NCBI GenBank assembly: GCA_024699605.1
Contig: JAILPJ010000051.1
Coordinates: forward strand, 1-62,540
Direction of reading: 5' to 3'
Source of the DNA: Desulfovibrio sp.
GTDB lineage: Bacteria > Desulfobacterota > Desulfovibrionia > Desulfovibrionales > Desulfovibrionaceae
Length of the DNA stretch: 62,540 nt
Below, piece by piece: positions 16,235 through 23,749 of this stretch. Below the pieces are notes generated by a model that was given only the letters and a program-made list of their open reading frames with translations, made no database searches and had not been told where the DNA came from. Position 1 is the stretch's first letter. The number at the start of each line of letters is the position of its first letter. The translations under genes were made by a program, and so were the position numbers.

Positions 16235-17592
16235 TGTATTTCCGTCGTTCCGTATGGCTTGTTGTGATCTTTTTCCTAGCACTCTGCGTCGGAATCTCCT
16301 CACCGTCTCTGGCCGCCAAGAATTCCTCCGCTCCTTCACCCAAGAGGACCTATACCCTTAAGGAAGCCGTGGATCAGGCCATGCTGACCAATCCGAGCAT
16401 TGAGTCCAAGATCCGCATGATTGAAAACGCCAGGATGAACGTGGGGGTTGCGCAAAGCAATTTCTGGCCGAGACTTTCCATTGTGGCCTCTACCAGCCAT
16501 CTGCAGAACTATGAAGAAGTTCAGACCTACAATAGTGATAATCTGACAAGTGATAACTGGAGCAAGGGCTTACGAGCCCAGCTGAATCTCTTTGTGGGCT
16601 TTGCTCATCTCAATAATTTGGAGAAATCCCGTCTTTCGGTGCAGGTGGAAGAAGCCAAACATCGTCAGGCGCGTCTGGAACTGGCCTGTAATGTGCAATT
16701 GCAGTTCCTGCAGCTTTTGCGCTTGCGCCAGGAGTTGAAATCGGCGCAGGATTCTGTGTCCAGACTGGAAACACAGTTGAAGAGTGCGGAATCCTTTGTG
16801 GCTGTGGGCATGGCACCCTATGTCAACGTCCTGCAGAATCAGACCGAGCTTGCCAAGGCCCAGCAACAGGTCATCCGCGTCAAGAACGATTTGCGTAATA
16901 CCCAGGTGCAGCTGAATAAATTCTTGGGCTTTGCGCCGGAGGCCCCCATCCAATACGTGGGCAATCTCAAGGACTACCCCTCAAGTATCGGCTATACAGA
17001 AGAAAATGCGGTTAAAACCGCAGTTCGTAACCGCCCTGATCTGCTCATTGCCCAGCGTTCCATTGAAATCGCCTATAAGGATATGCATATTACCCTTGGT
17101 CGTTTTTTACCGCGTGTTGATCTTAACTACGATAATATCAGTTCCAGCAAGGATTATGATGACGACAAGAATTACCAGGGATATACACGCAATTACTGGT
17201 CACTGGGTTTGCAGTTCTCCTGGGAGTTCTTTGCCGGCGGCGAATCGACCTTTCAGACCCTTGCGGATCGTAAACGTGCACAGTCACTGCAAAAAGATTT
17301 TGAGGACGCCATGAATTCTGCCCAGGCAGAAGTCATCCGTTCTCTTCTTGATATTACAGCCGCAAAGGAATTGATCTCAGCCTCTCAGACAGGCGTCAAA
17401 GCGGCGAGAGAAAGTTATGATATGGCCAATACGCGTTATGCCACGCATACTGGCACCATCACTGAACTCTTAGATGCTCAGGTCCGTCTGACACAGGCTG
17501 AAGATGATGCCAGCCGTGCACTTTGTGATTTTCAGAGTGCGCGTGCCAGATTCTTTTACTATATCGGCCGAGAGAACCCTGGCCTGAAATAG
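16234..17592 (+). CDS. TolC-family outer membrane efflux protein
   Basis: A 452-residue precursor with a signal peptide (cut near SLAA, about residue 28). The two internal repeats of the TolC fold are seen: long heptad-rich helices with KEAVDQAML near the start, RQARLELACNVQLQFL, and a C-terminal copy with GTITELLDAQVRLTQAE. It should form the trimeric outer-membrane channel of the type I secretion system encoded upstream. The ATG at 16234 follows AAGGAG and overlaps the previous stop. An in-frame TTG three bases earlier is less likely. Confidence 0.92.
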   Translation: MYFRRSVWLVVIFFLALCVGISSPSLAAKNSSAPSPKRTYTLKEAVDQAMLTNPSIESKIRMIENARMNVGVAQSNFWPRLSIVASTSHLQNYEEVQTYNSDNLTSDNWSKGLRAQLNLFVGFAHLNNLEKSRLSVQVEEAKHRQARLELACNVQLQFLQLLRLRQELKSAQDSVSRLETQLKSAESFVAVGMAPYVNVLQNQTELAKAQQQVIRVKNDLRNTQVQLNKFLGFAPEAPIQYVGNLKDYPSSIGYTEENAVKTAVRNRPDLLIAQRSIEIAYKDMHITLGRFLPRVDLNYDNISSSKDYDDDKNYQGYTRNYWSLGLQFSWEFFAGGESTFQTLADRKRAQSLQKDFEDAMNSAQAEVIRSLLDITAAKELISASQTGVKAARESYDMANTRYATHTGTITELLDAQVRLTQAEDDASRALCDFQSARARFFYYIGRENPGLK

Positions 17593-17627
17593 TTTTTTTC
17601 CGCAAGATTTGCAGATCTTTTTGCCAA

Positions 17628-17666
17628 ACGGCCAGAGTTTCCTCAATGGATTCTGGCCGTTTTTTA
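17628..17666 (+). terminator. terminator of the secretion operon
   Basis: ACGGCCAGA (17628-17636) pairs perfectly with TCTGGCCGT (17652-17660) and is followed by six T residues. Confidence 0.85.
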
Positions 17667-17721
17667 TGACATGGCGAAATTAAGTGTCGGAAGCAATTTT
17701 TGTAGCTCAGCAATTTCGACT

Positions 17722-17750
17722 TTGTGCTAACCGATTATTCCATGTAATAT
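17722..17750 (+). promoter_or_regulatory. promoter of the alanine symporter gene
   Basis: TTGTGC (17722-17727) and TAATAT (17745-17750) are separated by 17 bases, about 50 bases before the ATG at 17797. Confidence 0.5.
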
Positions 17751-17796
17751 ACAATATTTTTTCATCATTTCTAATTTATCCAGAAAAGAGGGAGAA

Positions 17797-19203
17797 ATGG
17801 ATAGCATAACGCAACTAGTCAAAGATATTAACAGTGTTCTCTGGGGAGTGTACGGCCTCATTCCTTTGCTGGTGGGAACGGGTATTTATTTTACCTGCAA
17901 ATTGAAATTTGTTCAGCTGCGTAAAATTGGCGAAATTTGCCATCAGGCCTTTTCCGGGATGACACTCTTTGGCGAAAAGGCTGGCAAACACGGTATGAGT
18001 TCGTTTCAGTCTTTGGCGACGGCCATCGCCGCCCAGGTGGGAACGGGCAATCTTGCCGGCGCAGCGACGGCCATTGCCCTCGGTGGGCCTGGGGCCATCT
18101 TCTGGATGTGGATTGCCGCTTTTTTTGGCATGGCCACGATTTTTGCCGAGGCCGTGCTGGCTCAGCTGCATCGGAAAAAAACAGAAAATGGGCGAATTCT
18201 TGGCGGACCGGCCTATTACATCGCTCAGGGTCTTGGCAGTAAATGGCTTGCCGGTTTTTTTGCCATAGCCATCATCGTGGCTCTTGGCTTTATTGGCAAT
18301 ATGGTGCAGGCCAATTCCATTGCCGACGCTTTTGTGGTGGCCTTTGACGTGCCCACCTGGGCGACTGGCATTTTGCTTGCGGTTTTGGGAGGTCTGGTCT
18401 TTTCTGGCGATACCAGCCGCATTGCCGCCACGACCGAGAAGATGGTGCCAATTATGGCGATGCTCTATGTGCTCGGAGGTCTTTGGATCCTCATCAGTCA
18501 TATAGGTGAGATTCCCAATGCCTTTCGTATGATTTTCGTGGGGGCCTTTGATCCTGCCGCCGCCACAGGTGGTATTATTGGTGCTGGCATCAAGGAAGCC
18601 ATGCGCTATGGTGTGGCCCGTGGTCTTTTCTCCAACGAGGCCGGCATGGGGTCGACGCCCCACGCTCATGCTGTAGCCCGCGTCAAATACCCGGCTCAAC
18701 AGGGCTTTGTGGCTATTATGGGTGTCTTTATCGATACCTTTGTGGTGCTGAATATGACGGCCTTTGTTATCTTTGTGACCGGCGTGCTTGATGGACAGAC
18801 AACGGGCATTGCCCTGACCCAGCAGGCTTTTGCTGCGGGTTTTGGCTCTCACAACATAGGCTATGGTTTTGTGGCAATTTGCCTGTTCTTTTTTGCCTTT
18901 TCCACCGTGATTGGCTGGTACTTTTTTGCTGAGCAGAACGTGCGCTACTTTTTCGGCAAGAAGGGGATTCCTGAATTTCGGGTTTTTGTCATGGGCTTCA
19001 TCATGCTTGGCAGTTTTCTCAAGGTCGACCTGGTTTGGGAGCTGGCTGATATGTTCAACGGACTGATGGTTCTGCCCAATCTCATAGCGCTTTGGGGCTT
19101 GTCGAAGCTGGTTGCCAAGGCCCTTGACGGCTATGAACGCCAAGACCCGGCGGCCATTGCGCCCTTTATGGAAGAGTCTTCTGACACTGCACCAAAGGCG
19201 TAA
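17797..19203 (+). CDS. alanine/glycine:sodium symporter (AGCS family)
   Basis: A 468-residue inner-membrane protein with about ten hydrophobic segments. The AGCS signature region is clear: SSFQSLATAIAAQVGTGNLAG near residue 70, then GGPGAIFWMWIAAFFGMAT, and GVARGLFSNEAGMGSTPHAHA near residue 270. Family members import alanine or glycine with sodium. The ATG follows GGGAGAA. It stands alone between a promoter and a terminator. Substrate choice between alanine, glycine and other small amino acids cannot be settled from sequence. Confidence 0.9.
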   Translation: MDSITQLVKDINSVLWGVYGLIPLLVGTGIYFTCKLKFVQLRKIGEICHQAFSGMTLFGEKAGKHGMSSFQSLATAIAAQVGTGNLAGAATAIALGGPGAIFWMWIAAFFGMATIFAEAVLAQLHRKKTENGRILGGPAYYIAQGLGSKWLAGFFAIAIIVALGFIGNMVQANSIADAFVVAFDVPTWATGILLAVLGGLVFSGDTSRIAATTEKMVPIMAMLYVLGGLWILISHIGEIPNAFRMIFVGAFDPAAATGGIIGAGIKEAMRYGVARGLFSNEAGMGSTPHAHAVARVKYPAQQGFVAIMGVFIDTFVVLNMTAFVIFVTGVLDGQTTGIALTQQAFAAGFGSHNIGYGFVAICLFFFAFSTVIGWYFFAEQNVRYFFGKKGIPEFRVFVMGFIMLGSFLKVDLVWELADMFNGLMVLPNLIALWGLSKLVAKALDGYERQDPAAIAPFMEESSDTAPKA

Positions 19204-19222
19204 GATCATTCTCATTGTAGCA

Positions 19223-19259
19223 AGCCCCCGTTCCGTTGTAGGCGGTTCGGGGGCTTTTT
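19223..19259 (+). terminator. terminator of the symporter gene
   Basis: AGCCCCCG (19223-19230) pairs with CGGGGGCT (19248-19255) and is followed by five T residues. Confidence 0.8.
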
Positions 19260-19323
19260 GCTGGATAGACGCGGAATCTTGGCCTTTTTGGCCTGCACTT
19301 GAGCACTGGGATTCGTGCGCCAT

Positions 19324-20346
19324 TTACAAAAGGCAGTCGGCTAGCACAAAGAGCAACCAGAGCATTGTCATACCAAGCTTTGCGCTGATGCGCATGCAAG
19401 CGAAAAGATCGCTTAAGCGTCTCTGATCCCAGTTTCGGGCTTCGTCTTCGGGAGGACCGAGCCAGGGCTTGGGGACAAGTGTGCCAAAATAGACAGAAGG
19501 ACCTGCCATTCTGGCCTGGCACAGCCAGGCTAAGGCCGCCATGGGGCAGCCGGAATTGGGACTTGGCATACCGAGCGCTTCTTTGTGGATTTGTGCAAAG
19601 CCTGGCCAGCGTCCGTTCCAACGGCGTTTTGCTGGCTGGAAGAGACGTAGGCAAAAATCACTGCAACCAATGGCCGCTATGGAAAGACGGGCTGGCAAAA
19701 AGGCGAGAAGATCATCGCCTCTGGCCCCGGCCCAGCCAAGATAACGCCATTGGGGTGTCTGATAGCCCCACATGGAGTCTGTGGTACTGACGGCCTTATA
19801 GATCCACAGTCCCACAGGGCCAGCCACGAGCAGCCAGAAAAACGGCGCTGTGAGTGCGTCAGTAAAATTTTCGCTCATGGTGTCGGCGAGGGTTTTGCGC
19901 AGGAGCGGACGGTCCATTCGACGGGTTTCACGGCTGACAAGCCAGGCGAGTGCGCGCCGGGCCTTCGGGAGAGGCGCCTGCTCCACACGCTCGAGCACTA
20001 TGGCACCGGTGTGCAGAAGACTGCCCATGGCAAGACCGGCCCAGGCAAAGTACACGGCAAAAAGGGGACCTAAGAAGGGGATGGAGATCAAAAAAAAGAC
20101 TACGCTCGCACTGCTTGCACAAAGCAGGATCAGCGCAGCCAAGCCAGCCAAGCGGCCAAAGACAGCCGGACAAGGCAGACTCTTCAGGAGTTTTCGGCAG
20201 GGAAGTTCGCAGCGGTTGAGCAGTCGCCCCAGAAAGACCACGGGATGAGGCCAGGGCAGAGGAGGGTCACCAAAGCGCAGGTCAAGTGCCAGCGCCAGAG
20301 GCGCAAGCCAGAAAGCATCGTTAACTGTATAGGGAAAAAAGAGCAT
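19324..20346 (-). CDS. cbiB: adenosylcobinamide-phosphate synthase CbiB/CobD
   Basis: A 340-residue membrane protein that attaches aminopropanol phosphate to adenosylcobyric acid in cobalamin synthesis. The N-terminal DLRFGDPPLPWPHPVVFLGR and the internal RETRRMDRPLLRKTLADTMSENFTDAL are hallmarks, as is STTDSMWGYQTPQWRYLGW. Several hydrophobic segments fit the inner membrane. The ATG lies six bases after the stop of trmL, so it is the last gene of the hyuA-trmL-cbiB set. No other cobalamin genes are in the window. Confidence 0.92.
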   Translation of the reverse strand: MLFFPYTVNDAFWLAPLALALDLRFGDPPLPWPHPVVFLGRLLNRCELPCRKLLKSLPCPAVFGRLAGLAALILLCASSASVVFFLISIPFLGPLFAVYFAWAGLAMGSLLHTGAIVLERVEQAPLPKARRALAWLVSRETRRMDRPLLRKTLADTMSENFTDALTAPFFWLLVAGPVGLWIYKAVSTTDSMWGYQTPQWRYLGWAGARGDDLLAFLPARLSIAAIGCSDFCLRLFQPAKRRWNGRWPGFAQIHKEALGMPSPNSGCPMAALAWLCQARMAGPSVYFGTLVPKPWLGPPEDEARNWDQRRLSDLFACMRISAKLGMTMLWLLFVLADCLL

Positions 20347-20352
20347 AGGCCT

Positions 20353-20832
20353 TCAGCACCATTGACTGGGAATGCCAACGCTGATCAGTGCCTGATAGAG
20401 GACAATGCCCGCACAGGTGGAGAGGTTCAGGCTGCGCACGCCGCCTGGCAGCATGGGAACCCGGACGTGGCTTGCGGATTGCGCAAGCACCCAGTCGGGT
20501 AAGCCTCGGGTTTCCGGCCCGAAAATCAGACAATCCTCCGCTCGAAAGGCAAATTGCTGCAAAGGCAGGCTTTGGGGGCGTTTTTTGGAGGAAACCATGA
20601 CCCAGCGTTCTGTCTCGCCACGTTCTGGACGCTGGGCAAAATCCGTCCAGCTTGGAAAAACGCGCATTTGTACATTGGGCCAGTAATCAAGACCGGCTCG
20701 TTTCAGGTAGCGATTTTCGAGACGAAAACCCAAGGGCTCAATCAGATTGAGTGGCGTGCCTGTGGCAGCACAGAGCCTGGCAATATTGCCGGTATTGGGC
20801 GGAATTTCTGGCTCAAAGAGCACAATCTGCAT
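20353..20832 (-). CDS. trmL: tRNA (cytidine(34)-2'-O)-methyltransferase TrmL
   Basis: A 159-residue SPOUT-class enzyme that methylates the wobble ribose of certain leucine tRNAs. It begins MQIVLFEPEIPPNTGNIARL, and the knot region near the C-terminus has IFGPETRGLP and LPGGVRSLNLST. Both are diagnostic. The start at 20832 is chosen over a longer frame to 21012, since that extension lies inside hyuA and lacks similarity. It overlaps the end of hyuA by 20 bases. Confidence 0.93.
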   Translation of the reverse strand: MQIVLFEPEIPPNTGNIARLCAATGTPLNLIEPLGFRLENRYLKRAGLDYWPNVQMRVFPSWTDFAQRPERGETERWVMVSSKKRPQSLPLQQFAFRAEDCLIFGPETRGLPDWVLAQSASHVRVPMLPGGVRSLNLSTCAGIVLYQALISVGIPSQWC

Positions 20833-22546
20833 GGCACAGTCTTCCGGAAATACCAGGTACAGCCTGACAGCTGACACGCATATCGCGTGAACTCGTACCG
20901 TAATCGTCAAGAGTGGCAAAAAGGTCAGCTTCCAGAACTTCGACCTGTACATCCTCCATACTGTTTTCTGCGAGATGTTCAGATAACAAAGCCAGGGCAC
21001 GCTTCTTGACATCGTTTAAGGTACTCGTCCGCTCCAGGGTTTCGGTATGGTCGAGTTTGGGGGCACGCAATTGTCTTTTGCCAGAATCGGCATAGACTTC
21101 AAGGCTGGCCGTGGGACGGGTCAGGGCCGCGCCCACGGCATTGGCGACATGGGCGTAGGCGGGAATAATGGCAGGCAATTGGAAACGTTCAGAGAGTCTG
21201 GCCTTGAGACAGTCACTGGGGCCGCCCACAAGAATCAGGCGTTCAGGAAAAACGGCACTTTGGCTGCGCAGAGCTTTGAGCGTATAAATAGGATGGGCAT
21301 TGATCTCGTCAAGCAGAGCCTGAGCCTGATTGTAGATTTTTTCAATAGCATTTTCTACGGCAAGCTCTGCCAAATGGCGAGGGTCTGCGGCATAGGGCTC
21401 TGCAAGCTTTTCGAGTCCCTGTTGTGAACGTTTGCGATCTCCGTGCTCGCCGGCAAGTGTCGGTTCAAGGGTGTTGATGGCGTCAAGTAGGGTCGGACAA
21501 TCGCCGCCAAAGGCCATGGCATTGCCATCGCGCAAGGGGCCTGCGGAGACGGTCAGGTTTTGTCCTTCACCCGCAACCGTCAGTTTTGAATCGCCGCCAA
21601 CGCCAATGGAAAGGGACGCCAGCGCTCGTACCAGGGTGCGTCGGCCCTGAAGGAGCATGCCATTGCGATCGATAACAGGAGAGCCGTCGACAATGACGGC
21701 CATATCTGTGGTTGTGCCGCCAATATCCAAAAGGAGACTTGTGCCGCTCGTCACTTCTGGCGTCAGGGCCAAAACCCCCATGACGCTGGCCGCAGGACCA
21801 GAAAGGATGGATTGAACAGGTTCGGTACGGGATAATTTGACCGGGACCGCTCCACCATCGGCTTTGAGCAGCCGAACGGAGGCGTGAATGCCTTGTTCAG
21901 CGAGAACCCCTTCTACCGCGTCAAGGAAGCGGGCGTGCAGATCCTCCACAGAGGCATTGTACCAGGCCGTGGCAATTCGTCGCGGAAAATTGAGCTGCCC
22001 CGAAAGCCTGTGCCCGTAACTGACTCGTAGCCCCTCAGACTGCACGCACTGACCAAGAGCCAGCTCATGGTCGGGGGTGCGCGGTGAGAATTTGCCTACA
22101 CAGGCCACATGCCCTATCCCTTGATTTTTCCAGGCGGCCAGCGTTGCCGGGACCTTGGAGAGGTCAAGCGCTGTGACTTCTACCCCCCTGTGGTCGAGGC
22201 CGCCAGGAACTGTGGCTACGGCAGAGCCCAAGGCAAAGCGTTCTGGCGCAAGACCGGGGCCTGCTGTCAGCAGCAGCCCCACAGGGGCGTTTTTCCCCTG
22301 CACCAGAGCATTGACGGCAAGGGTTGTGCCGAGGGTAACATCACTGACTTTTTTCAGCAAAGCTCGAGTATTTTCATCGCAAGCCAGTTTTTCCAGCACA
22401 TTTCTGATGGAGGAGGGCAGATCGTCATGATTTGTGGCGACTTTGGTTTGCGCACGACACGTCAGCGTCTTGCCTTCACAGACAATCAGTACGGCATCGG
22501 TATGCGTGCCGCCAGCATCGATTCCAAGCAGAATGCGTTCGGGCAT
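20813..22546 (-). CDS. hydantoinase/oxoprolinase family protein (HyuA-like)
   Basis: A 577-residue protein of the ATP-dependent hydantoinase A family. The N-terminus has the GIDAGGTHTDAVL phosphate-binding motif and a GTTLAVNAL motif. The centre has ILSGPAASVMGV followed by LLLDIGGTTTDMAV, the second nucleotide-binding motif. It is shorter than classical HyuA (about 700 residues), and the usual HyuB partner is absent. Substrates of family members include hydantoins, 5-oxoproline and acetone; the substrate here is unknown. The last residues overlap trmL. Confidence 0.8.
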   Translation of the reverse strand: MPERILLGIDAGGTHTDAVLIVCEGKTLTCRAQTKVATNHDDLPSSIRNVLEKLACDENTRALLKKVSDVTLGTTLAVNALVQGKNAPVGLLLTAGPGLAPERFALGSAVATVPGGLDHRGVEVTALDLSKVPATLAAWKNQGIGHVACVGKFSPRTPDHELALGQCVQSEGLRVSYGHRLSGQLNFPRRIATAWYNASVEDLHARFLDAVEGVLAEQGIHASVRLLKADGGAVPVKLSRTEPVQSILSGPAASVMGVLALTPEVTSGTSLLLDIGGTTTDMAVIVDGSPVIDRNGMLLQGRRTLVRALASLSIGVGGDSKLTVAGEGQNLTVSAGPLRDGNAMAFGGDCPTLLDAINTLEPTLAGEHGDRKRSQQGLEKLAEPYAADPRHLAELAVENAIEKIYNQAQALLDEINAHPIYTLKALRSQSAVFPERLILVGGPSDCLKARLSERFQLPAIIPAYAHVANAVGAALTRPTASLEVYADSGKRQLRAPKLDHTETLERTSTLNDVKKRALALLSEHLAENSMEDVQVEVLEADLFATLDDYGTSSRDMRVSCQAVPGISGRLCHADCAL

Positions 22547-22613
22547 GGCTTCCTCTTTAGCTACTTTTTATGGAAAATTTTTTTATAGACTCTCGACCTG
22601 TGTGAGACAAGAC

Positions 22614-22642
22614 TTGTCAGGCTTCCGGAATTTGAGTATTTT
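22614..22642 (+). promoter_or_regulatory. promoter of ilvE-dnaX
   Basis: TTGTCA (22614-22619) and TATTTT (22637-22642) are separated by 17 bases. This leaves a leader of about 140 bases before ilvE. Confidence 0.45.
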
Positions 22643-22648
22643 TTTTAA

Positions 22649-22670
22649 TTCCGCAAAAAAGTTTGCGGAA
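22649..22670 (+). promoter_or_regulatory. perfect inverted repeat in the ilvE leader
   Basis: TTCCGCAAA (22649-22657) and TTTGCGGAA (22662-22670) form a 9-bp stem with a 4-base loop right at the expected transcription start of ilvE. No T run follows on the plus strand, so it is not a simple terminator. It could be an operator or a 5' stabilising stem. Confidence 0.5.
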
Positions 22671-22788
22671 GATCTTCTCTGTGGCTTGATCCGTAAGAGG
22701 TGGTCGCGATCCTTGCTTGATCGTGCCTGAAAGGCTGCCTGATGGATGAAGCCCACGTATGTAGGCCCAGACACGAAGGAGGCATTCC

Positions 22789-23709
22789 ATGGATGCGACA
22801 AAGTATATTTGGTCGGACGGCAAACTTGTACCCTGGTCAGAAGCCAAAGTGCACGTGCTCACCCATTCTCTGCATTATGGCAGCGCCGTATTTGAAGGTA
22901 TTCGTGCCTATCAGTGCAGTGATGGATCTTCGGCGGTCTTCCGTCTCAAGGATCATGCGCAACGACTGATCAATTCCGGCAAGATTATCCGTATGGAGAT
23001 CCCCTATACGGCTGAGCAACTGTCTGAGGCCATTGTCGAAACGCTGAAAGCCAATGGCATGCACGACGCTTACATTCGTCCTCTGTCGTTTGTGGGCTAT
23101 GGCGAGATGGGCGTTTATCCGGGCAATAATCCCGTTCAGACCATCATTGCCGCCTGGAGCTGGGGTGCTTATCTTGGCGCTGAAGCTCTGGAAAAGGGAA
23201 TTCGTGTCAAAACCAGTTCCTTTGCGCGCAGCCATGTCAATACGAGCATGTCCAAAGCCAAGGCCGCCGGCAATTACATCAATTCGATTCTCGCCAAGAT
23301 CGAGGCCAAGGAAGACGGTTACGATGAAGCCATCATGCTCGACACCAACGGTTTTGTCAGTGAAGCCACAGGTGAAAACGTTTTTATTGTCCGTAACGGC
23401 ATTATCAAAACGACACCTTGGACTTCCATCTTAGGCGGCATCACCCGAGACAGCATTATGACGCTGGCCCGTGATCTTGGCTATACTGTGGAAGAACAGC
23501 AGTTTACGCGTGATGAGTTCTATATTGCGGACGAAGCTTTCTTCACGGGTACGGCCGCTGAGCTGACCCCCATCCGAGAACTCGACAGACGCCAGATCGG
23601 AGCAGGTCATGCCGGCCCTGTCACCAAGCATCTCCAACAAGAATTCTTTAAGATCGTCAAGGGTGAGAACCCCAAGTACGCCGCTTGGCTTGCCCACTAT
23701 TCTGTCTAG
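22789..23709 (+). CDS. ilvE: branched-chain amino acid aminotransferase
   Basis: A 306-residue PLP enzyme of fold type IV that performs the last step of leucine, isoleucine and valine synthesis. Hallmarks are [14 protein letters not shown], the region around the PLP lysine ([12 protein letters not shown]), the [21 protein letters not shown] block, and [14 protein letters not shown]. The length is typical. The ATG follows AAGGAGGC. A promoter and leader stem precede it, and dnaX follows after 40 bases. Confidence 0.95.
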   Translation: MDATKYIWSDGKLVPWSEAKVHVLTHSLHYGSAVFEGIRAYQCSDGSSAVFRLKDHAQRLINSGKIIRMEIPYTAEQLSEAIVETLKANGMHDAYIRPLSFVGYGEMGVYPGNNPVQTIIAAWSWGAYLGAEALEKGIRVKTSSFARSHVNTSMSKAKAAGNYINSILAKIEAKEDGYDEAIMLDTNGFVSEATGENVFIVRNGIIKTTPWTSILGGITRDSIMTLARDLGYTVEEQQFTRDEFYIADEAFFTGTAAELTPIRELDRRQIGAGHAGPVTKHLQQEFFKIVKGENPKYAAWLAHYSV

Positions 23710-23749
23710 GGTCTTAGCCAGGGCGTATTGCCAGACCAGGGTTTTGCCG

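Noticed and set aside
17815-19323. Minus-strand frame of 502 codons opposite the alanine symporter
   Set aside because: A shadow of the AGCS gene; the translation is rich in His, Lys and Gln with no domain.
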